A DNA stretch of 64,000 bases from Lysobacter sp036697405 (GCF_036697405.1 NZ_JBAHWA010000010.1:62001-126000); one strand, 5' to 3'; positions 17,315-26,851 are shown, counted from the stretch's first letter. Program-made: numbers and translations. Notes: generated from the sequence alone by a model not told the origin.

Positions 17315-19387
17315 ATGACGGACTCCGAAATGCTTCTCGGCCGTGGCTTCGCCCGTCGGCGCGTGTGCGCGGGCATCGCGCTCCTGCCCTTGGTCGCGGC
17401 GAGCCGCGGCAGCTTCGCCGCCGCCGATGCGCCTCCCGCCTGGGGCGTCGACCTGGCCGGCATCGGCAGCAAACACGCAGCCGGCGACGACTTCTTCTCT
17501 TACGTGAATCAAGCCTGGCTCGACACCGCCGTGCGGCCCGCAGGCTACGCGCACTATGGCGAGTTGAACGCGATGTTCCTGCGTACCGAAACGCGGATCA
17601 AGGCGATCATCCAAGCCGAAGCCAAGTCCACGGCGGGCAGCAGCAAGTTGGCCGATCTCTATCAAAGCTACGTCGATGTGGATGCCATCGATAAGGCCGG
17701 CCTGGCCCCCATCCGGCGCGATCTGGATTCGATCCTGTCAGGAACGACCCATGCCGACGTGGCGCGCCGGATGGCGCACCCGCTGTCCCACACCATCGTG
17801 GGCTGCTACGTGTTCCTGGACGCCGGAAATACGCGCCGCAGCCTCCTGCACCTCGATCAGCAGGTGGCGAGCGGGCGTGTCGTGGGCTTGCCCGACAAAC
17901 GCCATTACGACATCGCGAACGAAAAGTTCGCGAGCCAGCGCTCGGCCTATCTCGACTACATCGCGGCCACGATGGAACGCGCCGGAATCGCCGACGGTCG
18001 CGCGCGCGCCGCCGCGGTGCTGGCGCTGGAAGCGAAACTGGCCGACGCGCAGTGGAACCCCGAGCAACTGCGCGATCGCAAGTTGAACTACCACCTGATG
18101 GCGCTGGCCGAACTGCTGGACTATGCGCCCGGTTTTCCCTGGGAGACGTTCATAGAGGCCGCAGGCTATCCCCCGGCCGAGACCGTGGTCCTGAACACCG
18201 ACACCGCGATCCGCGCTTGCGCCGCCATCTTCGCCCAGACGCCGGTGGAGACCTGGAACTCCTACCTGGCCTTCCACTGGATCCACAATCACGCGCATTT
18301 GCTGCCCACGCCCTTTCAGGATGCGAGCTTCCAGTTCTACGGCACGGCCCTGGCGGGCCTGAAAACCCGCCGTTCGCGCGCGGAGCGCGGCATACAGTTC
18401 GTCAGCCAGAACCTTCCGGAATTGGTGGGCGCGCGCTACGTCCGGCAATTCTTCACCCCGGCCGACCGCGCCGCGGTCGCCTCGATGATCCCCTATATGA
18501 AACAGGCCTTCCGGGCCCGTATCGCGCAGGCCGGCTGGCTGGACCCCGCGACGCGCCGCACCGCGCTGGCCAAGATCGACAGGATGCAGCTGCGCCTGGG
18601 CTATCCCGACGACCTGCGCGACTATGCCGAAGTCGAAATTCTGCCGAACGACCCTATCGGCAATCTGCATCGCCTCAAGGCCGCCCAGATCGAGCTGGAT
18701 GCCCAGCACCTCGCCCATCCGCAACGCGCCTACCGCTGGCATCTGCCGCCGCAATCGGTCGATGGCAGCTTCAGCCCTCAACTCAATGCCGTCACGTTTC
18801 CCGCGGCGCTGCTGCAGGCGCCGGCCTTCAGTATCGCCGCCGACAGCGCGGTGAACTTCGGCGCGATCGGCGCCGTCCTGGGCCACGAAATGGCGCACGG
18901 CTTCGACGACCAGGGCTCCCGCTTCGACGACCAGGGCAATCTGCGCGACTGGTGGTCGCCGGCGACGCGCGCCGCATTCGATGCCAGGACCGAAGTCCTG
19001 GTGAACCAGTACTCCGCATACGAACCCCTGCCCGGCGCGCATCTGGACGGGCGCCGCAGCCTGGGCGAAAACCTGGCCGATCTGGTCGGCGTGACGGTGG
19101 CCTTGGACGCGTACCGCCTGTATGCCGCCGCGAACGGGATCGACATCCAAGCGGTACGCGACGGCTACCACGGCGAACAGCGCTTCTTCCTGGGATGGGC
19201 GCAGCTGTGGCGATCGCTCGACAACGAAAGCTCGTTGCGCGCCGATATCGATCAGGCCTACCACTCGCCGTCGAAGTACCGGGTCAACGGTGTGGTGCGC
19301 AATCTGCAAGCCTGGTACGACGCCTTCAAGATCGACGCGCAGGCGCAGCTGTTCCTGGCGCCGGAGCAGCGCGCGTCGGTCTGGTGA
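17315..19387 (+). CDS. M13-family zinc metallopeptidase (neprilysin/PepO type)
   Basis: A 690-residue peptidase. Zinc site HEMAH is at residues 524-528, with the second signature GENLADLVG giving the third ligand E585 and D589. YRVNGVVRNL near the end matches the M13 substrate-binding block. The N-terminus (ARRRVCAGIALLPLVAASRGSFA) is an export signal with a Tat-like look. The start could be ATG 17315 or ATG 17330; neither has a strong ribosome site. It probably cleaves short peptides in the periplasm. No operon partner is seen. Confidence 0.92.
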   Translation: MTDSEMLLGRGFARRRVCAGIALLPLVAASRGSFAAADAPPAWGVDLAGIGSKHAAGDDFFSYVNQAWLDTAVRPAGYAHYGELNAMFLRTETRIKAIIQAEAKSTAGSSKLADLYQSYVDVDAIDKAGLAPIRRDLDSILSGTTHADVARRMAHPLSHTIVGCYVFLDAGNTRRSLLHLDQQVASGRVVGLPDKRHYDIANEKFASQRSAYLDYIAATMERAGIADGRARAAAVLALEAKLADAQWNPEQLRDRKLNYHLMALAELLDYAPGFPWETFIEAAGYPPAETVVLNTDTAIRACAAIFAQTPVETWNSYLAFHWIHNHAHLLPTPFQDASFQFYGTALAGLKTRRSRAERGIQFVSQNLPELVGARYVRQFFTPADRAAVASMIPYMKQAFRARIAQAGWLDPATRRTALAKIDRMQLRLGYPDDLRDYAEVEILPNDPIGNLHRLKAAQIELDAQHLAHPQRAYRWHLPPQSVDGSFSPQLNAVTFPAALLQAPAFSIAADSAVNFGAIGAVLGHEMAHGFDDQGSRFDDQGNLRDWWSPATRAAFDARTEVLVNQYSAYEPLPGAHLDGRRSLGENLADLVGVTVALDAYRLYAAANGIDIQAVRDGYHGEQRFFLGWAQLWRSLDNESSLRADIDQAYHSPSKYRVNGVVRNLQAWYDAFKIDAQAQLFLAPEQRASVW

Positions 19388-19604
19388 CCGGGCGGCCGCG
19401 CGAGCGCCGTATGCTTTTGCTACGCACTCCCTCCACGCGCGCTGATGCCAGGCGACTGCGGGCCCGCACCGGATTGATGGGCGTGCGGATCGCAGAACGG
19501 CGCAGCTGAACGGCCGTTTAGGTTCGCGTCCCGCCGGCCCTGGGCATGGCCGCAGGGGTCGCCAGCGCCCTGCGCCCCTCCCCAGCCTGTAAACTGGTCG
19601 TTTT

Positions 19605-20333
19605 TTGGCCAGTCGTACTTTGGAAGCTCTACAACGGACGCCCGTCCGTGGCCCGACGTTCATTCGCCTGCTCGCTCGCCTCACGGACGTCGACGTACCC
19701 CCTCCCAGCGCTTCGCTGTCCGATCGCCTGAGCGATTGGATCGACTGGACCCGCGCCGTCGCGCTGTCACGGGTGCTGGACGGCGCCGCGCCGGCGGCGG
19801 GCCCGGGCGGACCGGCGTTCGATGGCGCGGAAGAAGCCGCCTACGCGGCCACGCGCGCGGCGCTGAGCGCCACCATCGCCGGCTGCCTCGAGCTGCCCGC
19901 GACCGGAACGCCGGAGGCCGAAGCCGAGTACGCGCCCTTCCGTCAGCACTACCTCGCCAGCCAGCGGGCCATGCTGACGGCCACGGGCCGCCTGCGCGGA
20001 CGCCTGCGCGACATGCTGGCCGGCCGATCGGCGCCGCAGGCCCGGCTGGCCGACCTGGACGCGCTCATGGAAGTGGTGCTGAGCCCGCGCGAGCAAACGC
20101 TGCTGGCGGCGGTGCCCGACCTGCTCGGCGCGCATTTCGAACGTCTGCGCCTGGCCGCGCAGCCGGCCTGCGACGACGCGCTCCTGCGCTCCAACGCCTG
20201 GCTGGACGTATTTCGCAGGGACATGCAAGGCGTGCTGCTCGCCGAACTGGATGTCCGTTTTCTACCGTTGGAAGGCCTGCTCGCAGCGCTTCGCCCCCAC
20301 CCCCAGGGACGTCATGTTCAGACATACGCTTGA
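19605..20333 (+). CDS. DUF3348 family protein, first gene of the motor-like operon
   Basis: A 242-residue soluble protein with no signal or membrane helix. RGPTFIRLLARLTDVDVP followed by SDRLSDWIDWTRAVALS is the recognisable DUF3348 start, which supports the TTG at 19605. An inverted repeat with ACTGG/CCAGT arms (19593-19613) spans the start codon and could form an mRNA hairpin. The rest is helical, rich in Ala, Leu and Arg. The gene overlaps the DUF802 gene by 20 bases. DUF3348 has no known activity; the constant neighbourhood with the MotA/MotB-like pair suggests a cytoplasmic accessory or regulator. Confidence 0.82.
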   Translation: MASRTLEALQRTPVRGPTFIRLLARLTDVDVPPPSASLSDRLSDWIDWTRAVALSRVLDGAAPAAGPGGPAFDGAEEAAYAATRAALSATIAGCLELPATGTPEAEAEYAPFRQHYLASQRAMLTATGRLRGRLRDMLAGRSAPQARLADLDALMEVVLSPREQTLLAAVPDLLGAHFERLRLAAQPACDDALLRSNAWLDVFRRDMQGVLLAELDVRFLPLEGLLAALRPHPQGRHVQTYA

Positions 20334-22410
20334 TCTCGTTGTGTTCTTACTCGGCCTGGCGGCGGTGTGCTGGATCGGCGCCGGCTATCTCGGATCGAAC
20401 CCGCTCGGGCTGGCCGTCACCTTGCTGATCGCCGCCGGCTACATCGCCGGCGGACTGGAACTGCTGCGCTACCGGCAGGCCACGGCCACGCTGGAACGCG
20501 GCCTGGCCGCGCTGTCCGCGCCGCCTTCCAGCCTGGAAGACTGGCTCGCCCAGCTCGACCCGTCCCTGCGCAACGCGGTGCGCCAGCGCGTCGAAGGCCA
20601 GCGCCTGCCGCTGCCGGGACCGGCGCTCACGCCCTACCTGGTCGGCCTGCTGGTGCTGCTGGGCATGCTGGGCACCCTGCTGGGCATGATGGCGATGCTG
20701 CGCGGCACCGGCATGGCGTTGGAAACCGCGACCGACCTGCAGGCGATCCGCGATTCCCTGGCCGCGCCGGTGAAGGGTTTGGGCTTCGCCTTCGGCACCT
20801 CGATCGCGGGCGTGGCGACCTCGGCGATGCTGGGCCTGCTGTCGGCGCTGCGCCGGCGCGAGCGCCTGCGCGCGGTGCAGACGCTGGACGCGAAGATCGC
20901 GGGCAGCCTGCACGCTTACTCGCTCGCGCATCGCCGCGAGGAAAGCCTGCGCCTGCTGCAACGCCAGACCGATCTGATGCCGGCCTTGATCGACCGCCTG
21001 CAGACCATGATGGCGGCGATCGAACAACACAGCCTGGGCGCGAACGAGCGCCAGCTCGCCAATCAGGACGCCTTCCATCGCCAGACCCAGGCCGTCTTCG
21101 CGCAACTGGCCGCGTCGGTGGAGCGGTCCCTGCAGAAGAGCGTCTCCGACAGCGTGCGCGTGGCCAGCGAAGCCTTGCAGCCGGTCATGCAGGCGACGAT
21201 GACGGCGATGGCGCAGGAGACCGCCGCGCTGCGCGACACCGTCGGCCTGGCCGTGGAACGGCAGTTGCAGGGTTGGTCGCAGGGCCTGGAAACCACCACC
21301 GCCAGCGTGGCGGACCTGTGGAGCCGCTCGCTGGCCCAGCAGCAGCAGTCCAACGAAAGCCTCAACCGCGATCTGCGCGAGGCCCTGGATCGGTTCGGCG
21401 CCGGCTTCGAACAGCGTTCGCTCAACCTGGTGGACGGCGTCGCCGCGCGTCTGGACACCACCGCCGGCCAGGTGGCGCAGGCCTGGGCGCAGGCGCTGGC
21501 GCAGCAGCAGGACGTCAATGCCGGCCTGGCCGAGCGCAACCAGGACGCGCTGACCGCGGCGGCCGCCGCGTTCGAACAGCACTCGGCCTCGTTGCTGCGC
21601 GCCGTGGACCAGTCGCATGGCGAACTGAAGACCGCGCTGGCCGCGCAGGACCAGCAACGCCTGCACGCCTGGACCGAATCGCTGAGCGCGATGAGCGCCG
21701 CGCTGCGCGAGGATTGGGCGCAGGCCGGCGCCGACAGCGCCGATCGCCAGCAAGGCATCTGCGACAGCCTCGCCCGCACCGCCGACGAGATCGGCGCGCG
21801 CACCCAGGCGCACGCCAGCGCCACCATCGCCGAGATTTCGCGACTGGTGGACACCGCCTCGGAGGCGCCCAAGGCCGCGGCCGAGGTCATCGGCGAGCTG
21901 CGCCATAACCTGTCCGAGAGCATGGCCCGCGACACCGCGGTGCTGGCGGAACGCACCCAGCTGATGGCGACCCTGGAAACCCTGCTGGCGGCGGTGAACC
22001 ACGCCTCCACGCAGCAGCGCGCCGCCATCGACGCCCTGGTCGCGACCTCGGCGGACCTGCTGGATCGGGTCGGCAGCCGCTTCGCCGGCCACATCGAGGC
22101 CGAAACCGGCAAGCTCGACGCGGTCGCGCAGCAAGTCAGCGTGGGCGCGGTCGAAGTCGCCAGCCTGGGCGAGGCCTTCGGCGCGGCGGCGCGCGTGTTC
22201 GGCGACGCCAACGACAAGCTCGCCGATCGCCTGCAGGGCATCGAGGATGCGCTGGCCAAATCGATCGCGCGCAGCGACGAGCAACTGGCCTATTACGTCG
22301 CGCAGGCGCGCGAGGTGGTCGACCTGAGCCTGCTCGCGCAGAAGCAGATCGTCGAGGACCTGCAGCGCCTGTCTGGCGCGCGCGCGGCCGCGGCGGCCGA
22401 GGCGGCATGA
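20314..22410 (+). CDS. DUF802 protein: MotA/TolQ/ExbB-like channel with long coiled-coil tail
   Basis: A 698-residue membrane protein. Predicted helices lie at about residues 5-25, 31-50, 107-128 and 155-178. The last two (PYLVGLLVLLGMLGTLLGMM and GLGFAFGTSIAGVATSAMLGLL) look like the TM3/TM4 hairpin of MotA/TolQ/ExbB stator proteins. Residues from about 180 to 690 form an Ala/Gln/Leu/Arg-rich heptad-like coiled coil, with repeated SVADLWSRSLAQQQQ-like units of about 60 residues. ATG 20314 is chosen over an upstream in-frame start because hydrophobic helix 1 begins there. It overlaps the next gene by 4 bases (ATGA). Inferred: a proton-driven stator whose tail reaches far into the cytoplasm. 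Confidence 0.85.
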   Translation: MFRHTLDLVVFLLGLAAVCWIGAGYLGSNPLGLAVTLLIAAGYIAGGLELLRYRQATATLERGLAALSAPPSSLEDWLAQLDPSLRNAVRQRVEGQRLPLPGPALTPYLVGLLVLLGMLGTLLGMMAMLRGTGMALETATDLQAIRDSLAAPVKGLGFAFGTSIAGVATSAMLGLLSALRRRERLRAVQTLDAKIAGSLHAYSLAHRREESLRLLQRQTDLMPALIDRLQTMMAAIEQHSLGANERQLANQDAFHRQTQAVFAQLAASVERSLQKSVSDSVRVASEALQPVMQATMTAMAQETAALRDTVGLAVERQLQGWSQGLETTTASVADLWSRSLAQQQQSNESLNRDLREALDRFGAGFEQRSLNLVDGVAARLDTTAGQVAQAWAQALAQQQDVNAGLAERNQDALTAAAAAFEQHSASLLRAVDQSHGELKTALAAQDQQRLHAWTESLSAMSAALREDWAQAGADSADRQQGICDSLARTADEIGARTQAHASATIAEISRLVDTASEAPKAAAEVIGELRHNLSESMARDTAVLAERTQLMATLETLLAAVNHASTQQRAAIDALVATSADLLDRVGSRFAGHIEAETGKLDAVAQQVSVGAVEVASLGEAFGAAARVFGDANDKLADRLQGIEDALAKSIARSDEQLAYYVAQAREVVDLSLLAQKQIVEDLQRLSGARAAAAAEAA

Positions 22411-23069
22411 GCGCGGACCTGCACGCCGAGGTCGACGGCGAGGCCGACGCCTCGGTCTCGGTCTGGGCCGCCTTCGGCGACCTGATGTCGGTGCTGCTGG
22501 GCGCGTTCGTGCTGATCCTGGTCGGCGTGATCGCAGTGCAGTTGCAGCTGGAGATCAAGCTCAAGCAGGAAATCGCGCAGCGCAAGATCGAGACCCAGCG
22601 CCGCCAGAGCCTGGAGCAGGCCCTGGCCGGCCCGCTGGCCGCGGGGCGGATCACCCTGATCGACGGACGCATCGGCATACGCGGCAGCGTGCTGTTCGCC
22701 CTGAACTCCGACCAGTTGCAGCCCGAAGGCAGGGAACTGCTCAAGAGCCTGGCGCGCCCGCTCGCGGGCTACCTGCGCGCGCGCGACGAAGTGCTGATGG
22801 TCAGCGGCTTCACCGACGACCGCCAGGTCAGCGACGGCAATCCGCAGTTCGCCGACAACTGGGAACTGTCGGCGCAGCGCGCGCTGACCGTGACCCGCGT
22901 GCTGATCGCCGAAGGCGTGCGCGCGGACTCGGTGTTCGCGGCCGCGTTCGGCGCCCAGCAGCCGGTGAGCCCCAACACCGACGAGGCCGGACGCGCCAGC
23001 AACCGCCGCGTGGAAATGGCGCCGGTGCCGCGCCTGAAGCGCACCGTCGTGCCGAGCCATGCGCGCTGA
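22407..23069 (+). CDS. MotB-like OmpA-domain protein of the DUF802 system
   Basis: A 220-residue inner-membrane protein with one helix at about 21-43. Asp25 sits at its start (AAFGDLMSVLLGAFVLILVG), the position of the proton-binding Asp in MotB (D32). A linker follows, then an OmpA-like peptidoglycan-binding domain at about 92-207 with GFTDD, NWELSAQRA and ASNRRVEM. This is the architecture of MotB, PomB, TolR-type and ZorB proteins. With the DUF802 protein it should make a MotA/MotB-like ion channel anchored to the wall. ATGA overlap before it, and an 11-base overlap with the DUF2894 gene after it. Confidence 0.88.
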   Translation: MSADLHAEVDGEADASVSVWAAFGDLMSVLLGAFVLILVGVIAVQLQLEIKLKQEIAQRKIETQRRQSLEQALAGPLAAGRITLIDGRIGIRGSVLFALNSDQLQPEGRELLKSLARPLAGYLRARDEVLMVSGFTDDRQVSDGNPQFADNWELSAQRALTVTRVLIAEGVRADSVFAAAFGAQQPVSPNTDEAGRASNRRVEMAPVPRLKRTVVPSHAR

Positions 23070-23706
23070 GCCGCCGCCCGATCACGCGATCCTCGACGCC
23101 TGGCGCGAACAGGGCGCCGATCGTCTGGACCCCTACGCCTTCCATTGCATGCAGGCCCTGCGCCGGCGCGCGGCCGAGCGCGACGGCGCCACCCGGCGCG
23201 CGCTGGAAGAAAAACTGACCGAGCGTATCCAGGCCTATGCCGAAGCGCTGGCACGCGGCGCGCATGTAACCGCAACACCCGCCCGCGATGCCTGCCGCGC
23301 CCGCGGCCCGCTGGGCGAACTGGCGGCCGAGCTTGGCGCGCGCTCCGCCCAGCGCGGCAAGGCAAGCGACGGCGCCGCGGCATCGTCCGCGCTGCCGGAA
23401 CTGGGCATGCTCGAAGACTTCCGCAAGCTCTGGACCGAAGTGCGCAGCGACAGTCAGCTGCGGCGTTCGCTGCAGCCTTCGCCGCAAGGCACCGGCCCGC
23501 TCAACTCCAGCAGCCTGGTGCACCGCTCGCTGAAGCTGATGCGCGAACTGTCGCCGGGCTATCTGCAGCAGTTCCTGTCCTACCTCGACGCCCTGTCGTG
23601 GCTGGAGCAGATGAAGGACGGCGGCGTTCTGGCGGCGCAGGAGCCGGCGCCGCGCGAGCTCGGCAAGGTGCGTACGCGCGCCAAGCCGCGCAAGCGCCGC
23701 GAATAG
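23059..23706 (+). CDS. DUF2894 family protein, last gene of the motor-like operon
   Basis: A 215-residue soluble protein with an N-terminal helix (DAWREQGADRLDPYAFHCMQALRRRA), an Ala-rich linker at about 75-115, a conserved-looking middle (LEDFRKLWTEVRSDSQLRRSL), then SSSLVHRSLKLMRELSPGYLQQFLSYLD and a very basic tail. It matches the DUF2894 pattern. It overlaps the OmpA-domain gene by 11 bases. No reaction is known. The basic tail could bind nucleic acid, phospholipid or an acidic partner; this is speculation. Confidence 0.82.
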   Translation: MRAEPPPDHAILDAWREQGADRLDPYAFHCMQALRRRAAERDGATRRALEEKLTERIQAYAEALARGAHVTATPARDACRARGPLGELAAELGARSAQRGKASDGAAASSALPELGMLEDFRKLWTEVRSDSQLRRSLQPSPQGTGPLNSSSLVHRSLKLMRELSPGYLQQFLSYLDALSWLEQMKDGGVLAAQEPAPRELGKVRTRAKPRKRRE

Positions 23707-23748
23707 ATCGCGGCCCCTGCGCCGGCCGCCGCATCGGGGCGGGCGGAC

Positions 23749-26613
23749 TCACCGCCGGCGCAGGTAGTCGGCCAGCTGCGCGATCTGCTCAGCGCTCAGG
23801 CCGGCGGCCTGCGGCCGCATCGCGCCCTGGCTCAAGGCCTGCACGATGCGCTCGCGCGGATGGCCGGCGATCACCTCGCGCGGCGGGATATTGCCCACCG
23901 CGTGGTCGTGGCAGAGCGCGCAACGCTGGCGGTAGATCGCGTCCGCGGCCAGGCCCGCCATGGCGCCGGATGGCACCGAGGGCGGCGCTTGCGTGGCGGG
24001 CGTGGATGGCAGCCGCGCCCGCGCAGCCTGACGACGGCCGCCCAAGCCGAAAGCCTGGATGCGGTCGGTGCCGACGAACACCTGCCCGCCGCCGAACGCG
24101 GGCTGGTTGTACTTGCCGCTGGTGTGCAGCTCACCGGGCGCGCTGCGCCACAGCAATTCCAGGCTCGCGGCATCCAGTGCGTACAGCACCGGCCGCGGCG
24201 CGTCGGCGCCGCTCAACCGGGCCGAGCGCGGCGCGTTCTCGTCCAGCACCCAGACGATGGCGTGCTCCGGTCCCAGGCTGGTGACCACCGGCGAGCCGGG
24301 ATTGCCCATCACCAGCGAGCGCTGGCGCCGGTCTATCCTCAGGAACGGCGTCCGGCCCTCGCCTCGCACCACCTGCAAACGGACCAGGGAAGGCGGCACG
24401 CTGTCCGCCGAGCCGGGCGCGCGCTTGCTGTTGCCGGTGACGAACAGGTAGTCCACGCCGCGGCGGTCGCGGAAGGTCGCCGGCACCGAGCGCGAACGCG
24501 CCAGGTCCAGGGCCGCGTCCTGCTCCGAGTAGGGGCCGAACACGTTCAAAGGACCGCGCGTGCCGAACTGCGGCTGCGCCTGCGGCGGCAGCAAGGACCG
24601 GTCTTGCGACGCATCGTCGGAACAGGGCTGGCGCCGCTCCAGTCCACCGGGCATGCGCTCACGATCGAGCAGATAGACATTGCCCTGCTTGCCGCCCACC
24701 GCGAGCAGGCGCCGGGCATCGCCGCTCGCCGCATCCGGCAACAGCACCGCGCCCCCGGAGCCCAGATCGATGTCCATCTTCGCGCTGCGGCAATAATTGA
24801 ACGGCGTGTAGGTGCCGCGCAGCACGAAACCTCCTGCGCCGGGCGGCGCCAGTTTCAGCACCGACTGGGTCCAATCGTGGTCGCTGTCCTGGTAGCCCTC
24901 GAAGCCGCTGCCGGTGACCACGTACACCTGGCCGTCGGCATCGACCGCGGGGCCGCCCGCGCCCCAGATGCCGCCGCTGCCGCGGTGCGGCATCGCCACC
25001 GCGGCGAAGGCGCTGCTGAGTTTGGCCTGGCGCGTGTCCACCGCCACCAGCCAGCCGGTCTCGGACTCGCCGAACACCACATACAGCTGCTCGCCGTCCG
25101 GCGACAGGTTCAGCGCGCCGCGCTGGACGCGGAAATCGAAACGCCGCTTCGGCGCCACGCGTTGCGGGCCCGCGTTGGCGTTCAAGGCATTGAAGCGCTC
25201 TTCGTCCAATCGCACCGGCCAGCCCGGCAGCACCGCACCGCTGCCGATATCCAGGGCATAGGCCTGCCAGCGCGATTTCGGATCGCAGTGGGTCGCGTAC
25301 AAACGCCCGCGCTCGGCGTCGATCACCGGCGTGCTGAGGATGCCGGTGGCGACGCCGTCCAGCGGCGCTGGCTGCAGATGGCAGGGCGCGCCCAGGCGGG
25401 TGCGCCACAGAATGCGGCCGGCGGCGATGTCGCCGCGCCGCGCCGCGGCGATGGCGTAGACGTAGCCGGCATTGCTGGCGGCGAACACGACCGGGAAAGT
25501 TTCGCCGCGCAACGGCCCCTGGCTCAGGGTGAGGCTGGGCAGATACAGCGGCGAGGCGTACAGGCGCGCGGGCTGCCCGTCCGCGCCGTCCAGCGGCAGC
25601 GATTGCCAGACCTCGCCGAAGCCGGCCTCGTCGACGTTCTCCGGCCTCAGCACGGTTTCGTCCCGGCGCCAGCCCGAGCGCGCCGCGTCGACATGGAAGC
25701 TGACGCGCGCGGGACCGTTCGCCGCAACCGCCTTGATCGGCGGCGGCGGCCGCTCGACGGCGCGCAAGGCGGCGCCGCCCATTCCCTCGCGCGGGACGTC
25801 CAAGCCGGCCGACCACGTGATCGCGTTGAGCAACAGGCCGGCCAGCTGCGGCTGATCCAGTGCGCTCAGGTAATGCGCGCCGCTGAAGACGAAGCCGCGA
25901 CCGCCGCCCTCGCGTTCGAAGGCCCAGGCCACGGTGGCGTCTTCGGCGCGATCCTCGAGCAGGTGGCGGCCCGCGCGGAACTGCGGATGCAGGCGGGTCT
26001 TGAGCACAGGCGTGCGCGTGCCGCCTCCCGCGGCGAAACGGAAGCTGGGATAGAACTCGTCGCGATAGGCGAACGCGGACACGCCGCGCGCCGGCGCTGC
26101 GTCCGCATCGGCCGGCGCCAGGCTCGCCCATTGCGTACTGCGATCGAACATGCCCTCGCGCACGCCGCCCAGCCAGCGCGGCAGCCCCAGGTCCTCGCCC
26201 ACCGGCGCGGTCGAGGATTGATGCAACGCGACCAGACCGACGCCGCGCTGCATCAAGGCCTCGAAGCGATGGCGGCGTTGCGGATCGCGCAGCGGATGAC
26301 GATCCAGGCCGTCGAAATACCAGACCACGGTGTCGGCCGCGTCCAGCGCACGCGGATCCTGCGGCCAACCGTCGGGATAAGCGACCACGCGCAAAGCCGC
26401 ATGCGCCTTCGGCGTGGCCTCGATCAGGGCCTGCAGCTTGCGCACGCCCTGCGGATAGTCGTGCCGGCCCGGCCCTTCGCTGGCGGCGCCGCCGATGATG
26501 ACCACGGTGCGCTGCGGCGGCGCACAGGCCGATAGCCAAACGCAGAGCAACAGCGCGCCTGCCTGCCGGCAAGCTCGCCAGCGCGCGGCGATGCGGAGCT
26601 TGCGAACGCTCAT
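23749..26613 (-). CDS. ThuA-like / PQQ-type beta-propeller / cytochrome c fusion lipoprotein
   Basis: A 954-residue exported protein. The start at 26613 is chosen over an upstream in-frame one because GGGAGG lies just before it and it yields a lipoprotein signal ending LSACAPP. Residues about 35-270 resemble ThuA-like glutamine-amidotransferase-fold domains (WYFDGLDRHPL, GVGLVALHQSS, FSGAHYL). Residues about 330-850 form a PQQ-type WD propeller (VYVVTGSGFEGY, NVYLLDRERM). The end is a small c-type cytochrome domain with CALCH at 898-902 and a candidate axial Met932. Inferred: periplasmic sugar or polyol-type dehydrogenase passing electrons to its own haem. It ends 42 bp from, and convergent with, the DUF2894 gene. 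Confidence 0.82.
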   Translation of the reverse strand: MSVRKLRIAARWRACRQAGALLLCVWLSACAPPQRTVVIIGGAASEGPGRHDYPQGVRKLQALIEATPKAHAALRVVAYPDGWPQDPRALDAADTVVWYFDGLDRHPLRDPQRRHRFEALMQRGVGLVALHQSSTAPVGEDLGLPRWLGGVREGMFDRSTQWASLAPADADAAPARGVSAFAYRDEFYPSFRFAAGGGTRTPVLKTRLHPQFRAGRHLLEDRAEDATVAWAFEREGGGRGFVFSGAHYLSALDQPQLAGLLLNAITWSAGLDVPREGMGGAALRAVERPPPPIKAVAANGPARVSFHVDAARSGWRRDETVLRPENVDEAGFGEVWQSLPLDGADGQPARLYASPLYLPSLTLSQGPLRGETFPVVFAASNAGYVYAIAAARRGDIAAGRILWRTRLGAPCHLQPAPLDGVATGILSTPVIDAERGRLYATHCDPKSRWQAYALDIGSGAVLPGWPVRLDEERFNALNANAGPQRVAPKRRFDFRVQRGALNLSPDGEQLYVVFGESETGWLVAVDTRQAKLSSAFAAVAMPHRGSGGIWGAGGPAVDADGQVYVVTGSGFEGYQDSDHDWTQSVLKLAPPGAGGFVLRGTYTPFNYCRSAKMDIDLGSGGAVLLPDAASGDARRLLAVGGKQGNVYLLDRERMPGGLERRQPCSDDASQDRSLLPPQAQPQFGTRGPLNVFGPYSEQDAALDLARSRSVPATFRDRRGVDYLFVTGNSKRAPGSADSVPPSLVRLQVVRGEGRTPFLRIDRRQRSLVMGNPGSPVVTSLGPEHAIVWVLDENAPRSARLSGADAPRPVLYALDAASLELLWRSAPGELHTSGKYNQPAFGGGQVFVGTDRIQAFGLGGRRQAARARLPSTPATQAPPSVPSGAMAGLAADAIYRQRCALCHDHAVGNIPPREVIAGHPRERIVQALSQGAMRPQAAGLSAEQIAQLADYLRRR

Positions 26614-26837
26614 CGACGCCTCCCACGGCGGCACCGGGCCTGCACGCATGCTAGTCCCGCACGACGCGGCGAGGCGGCGCGCGCGCCTATGTTCAATCGA
26701 CAGTTTTTGTTTGCACCGCAGGGCGGCGCATACGAACGCATCGATGCGACCTGTCGATGCGGCCTGGAGCAGGACCGCCACGGCGGTTCGCTTGCGATCG
26801 CGCGGCGAACGAACCGCGGACGGCCACGGCGACCACG

Positions 26838-26851
26838 ACTAATTACATAGT
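26838..26851. promoter_or_regulatory. BlaI-type operator 1
   Basis: ACTA-N6-TAGT dyad whose last base is the first base of the -35 box. The same pattern recurs 49 bp downstream. The BlaI-family gene starts at 26913, so autoregulation is the natural reading. Confidence 0.65.

Noticed and set aside
19605..23706. Calling the DUF802 operon a Zorya defence system
   Set aside because: The channel pair resembles ZorA/ZorB in layout, but no ZorC, ZorD helicase or ZorE nuclease is present and the partners are DUF3348 and DUF2894. Kept as a separate, unnamed system.
26614..26781. Longer N-terminus for the ThuA/cytochrome fusion
   Set aside because: It would place a non-signal extension before the lipoprotein signal; the downstream ATG at 26613 has GGGAGG.
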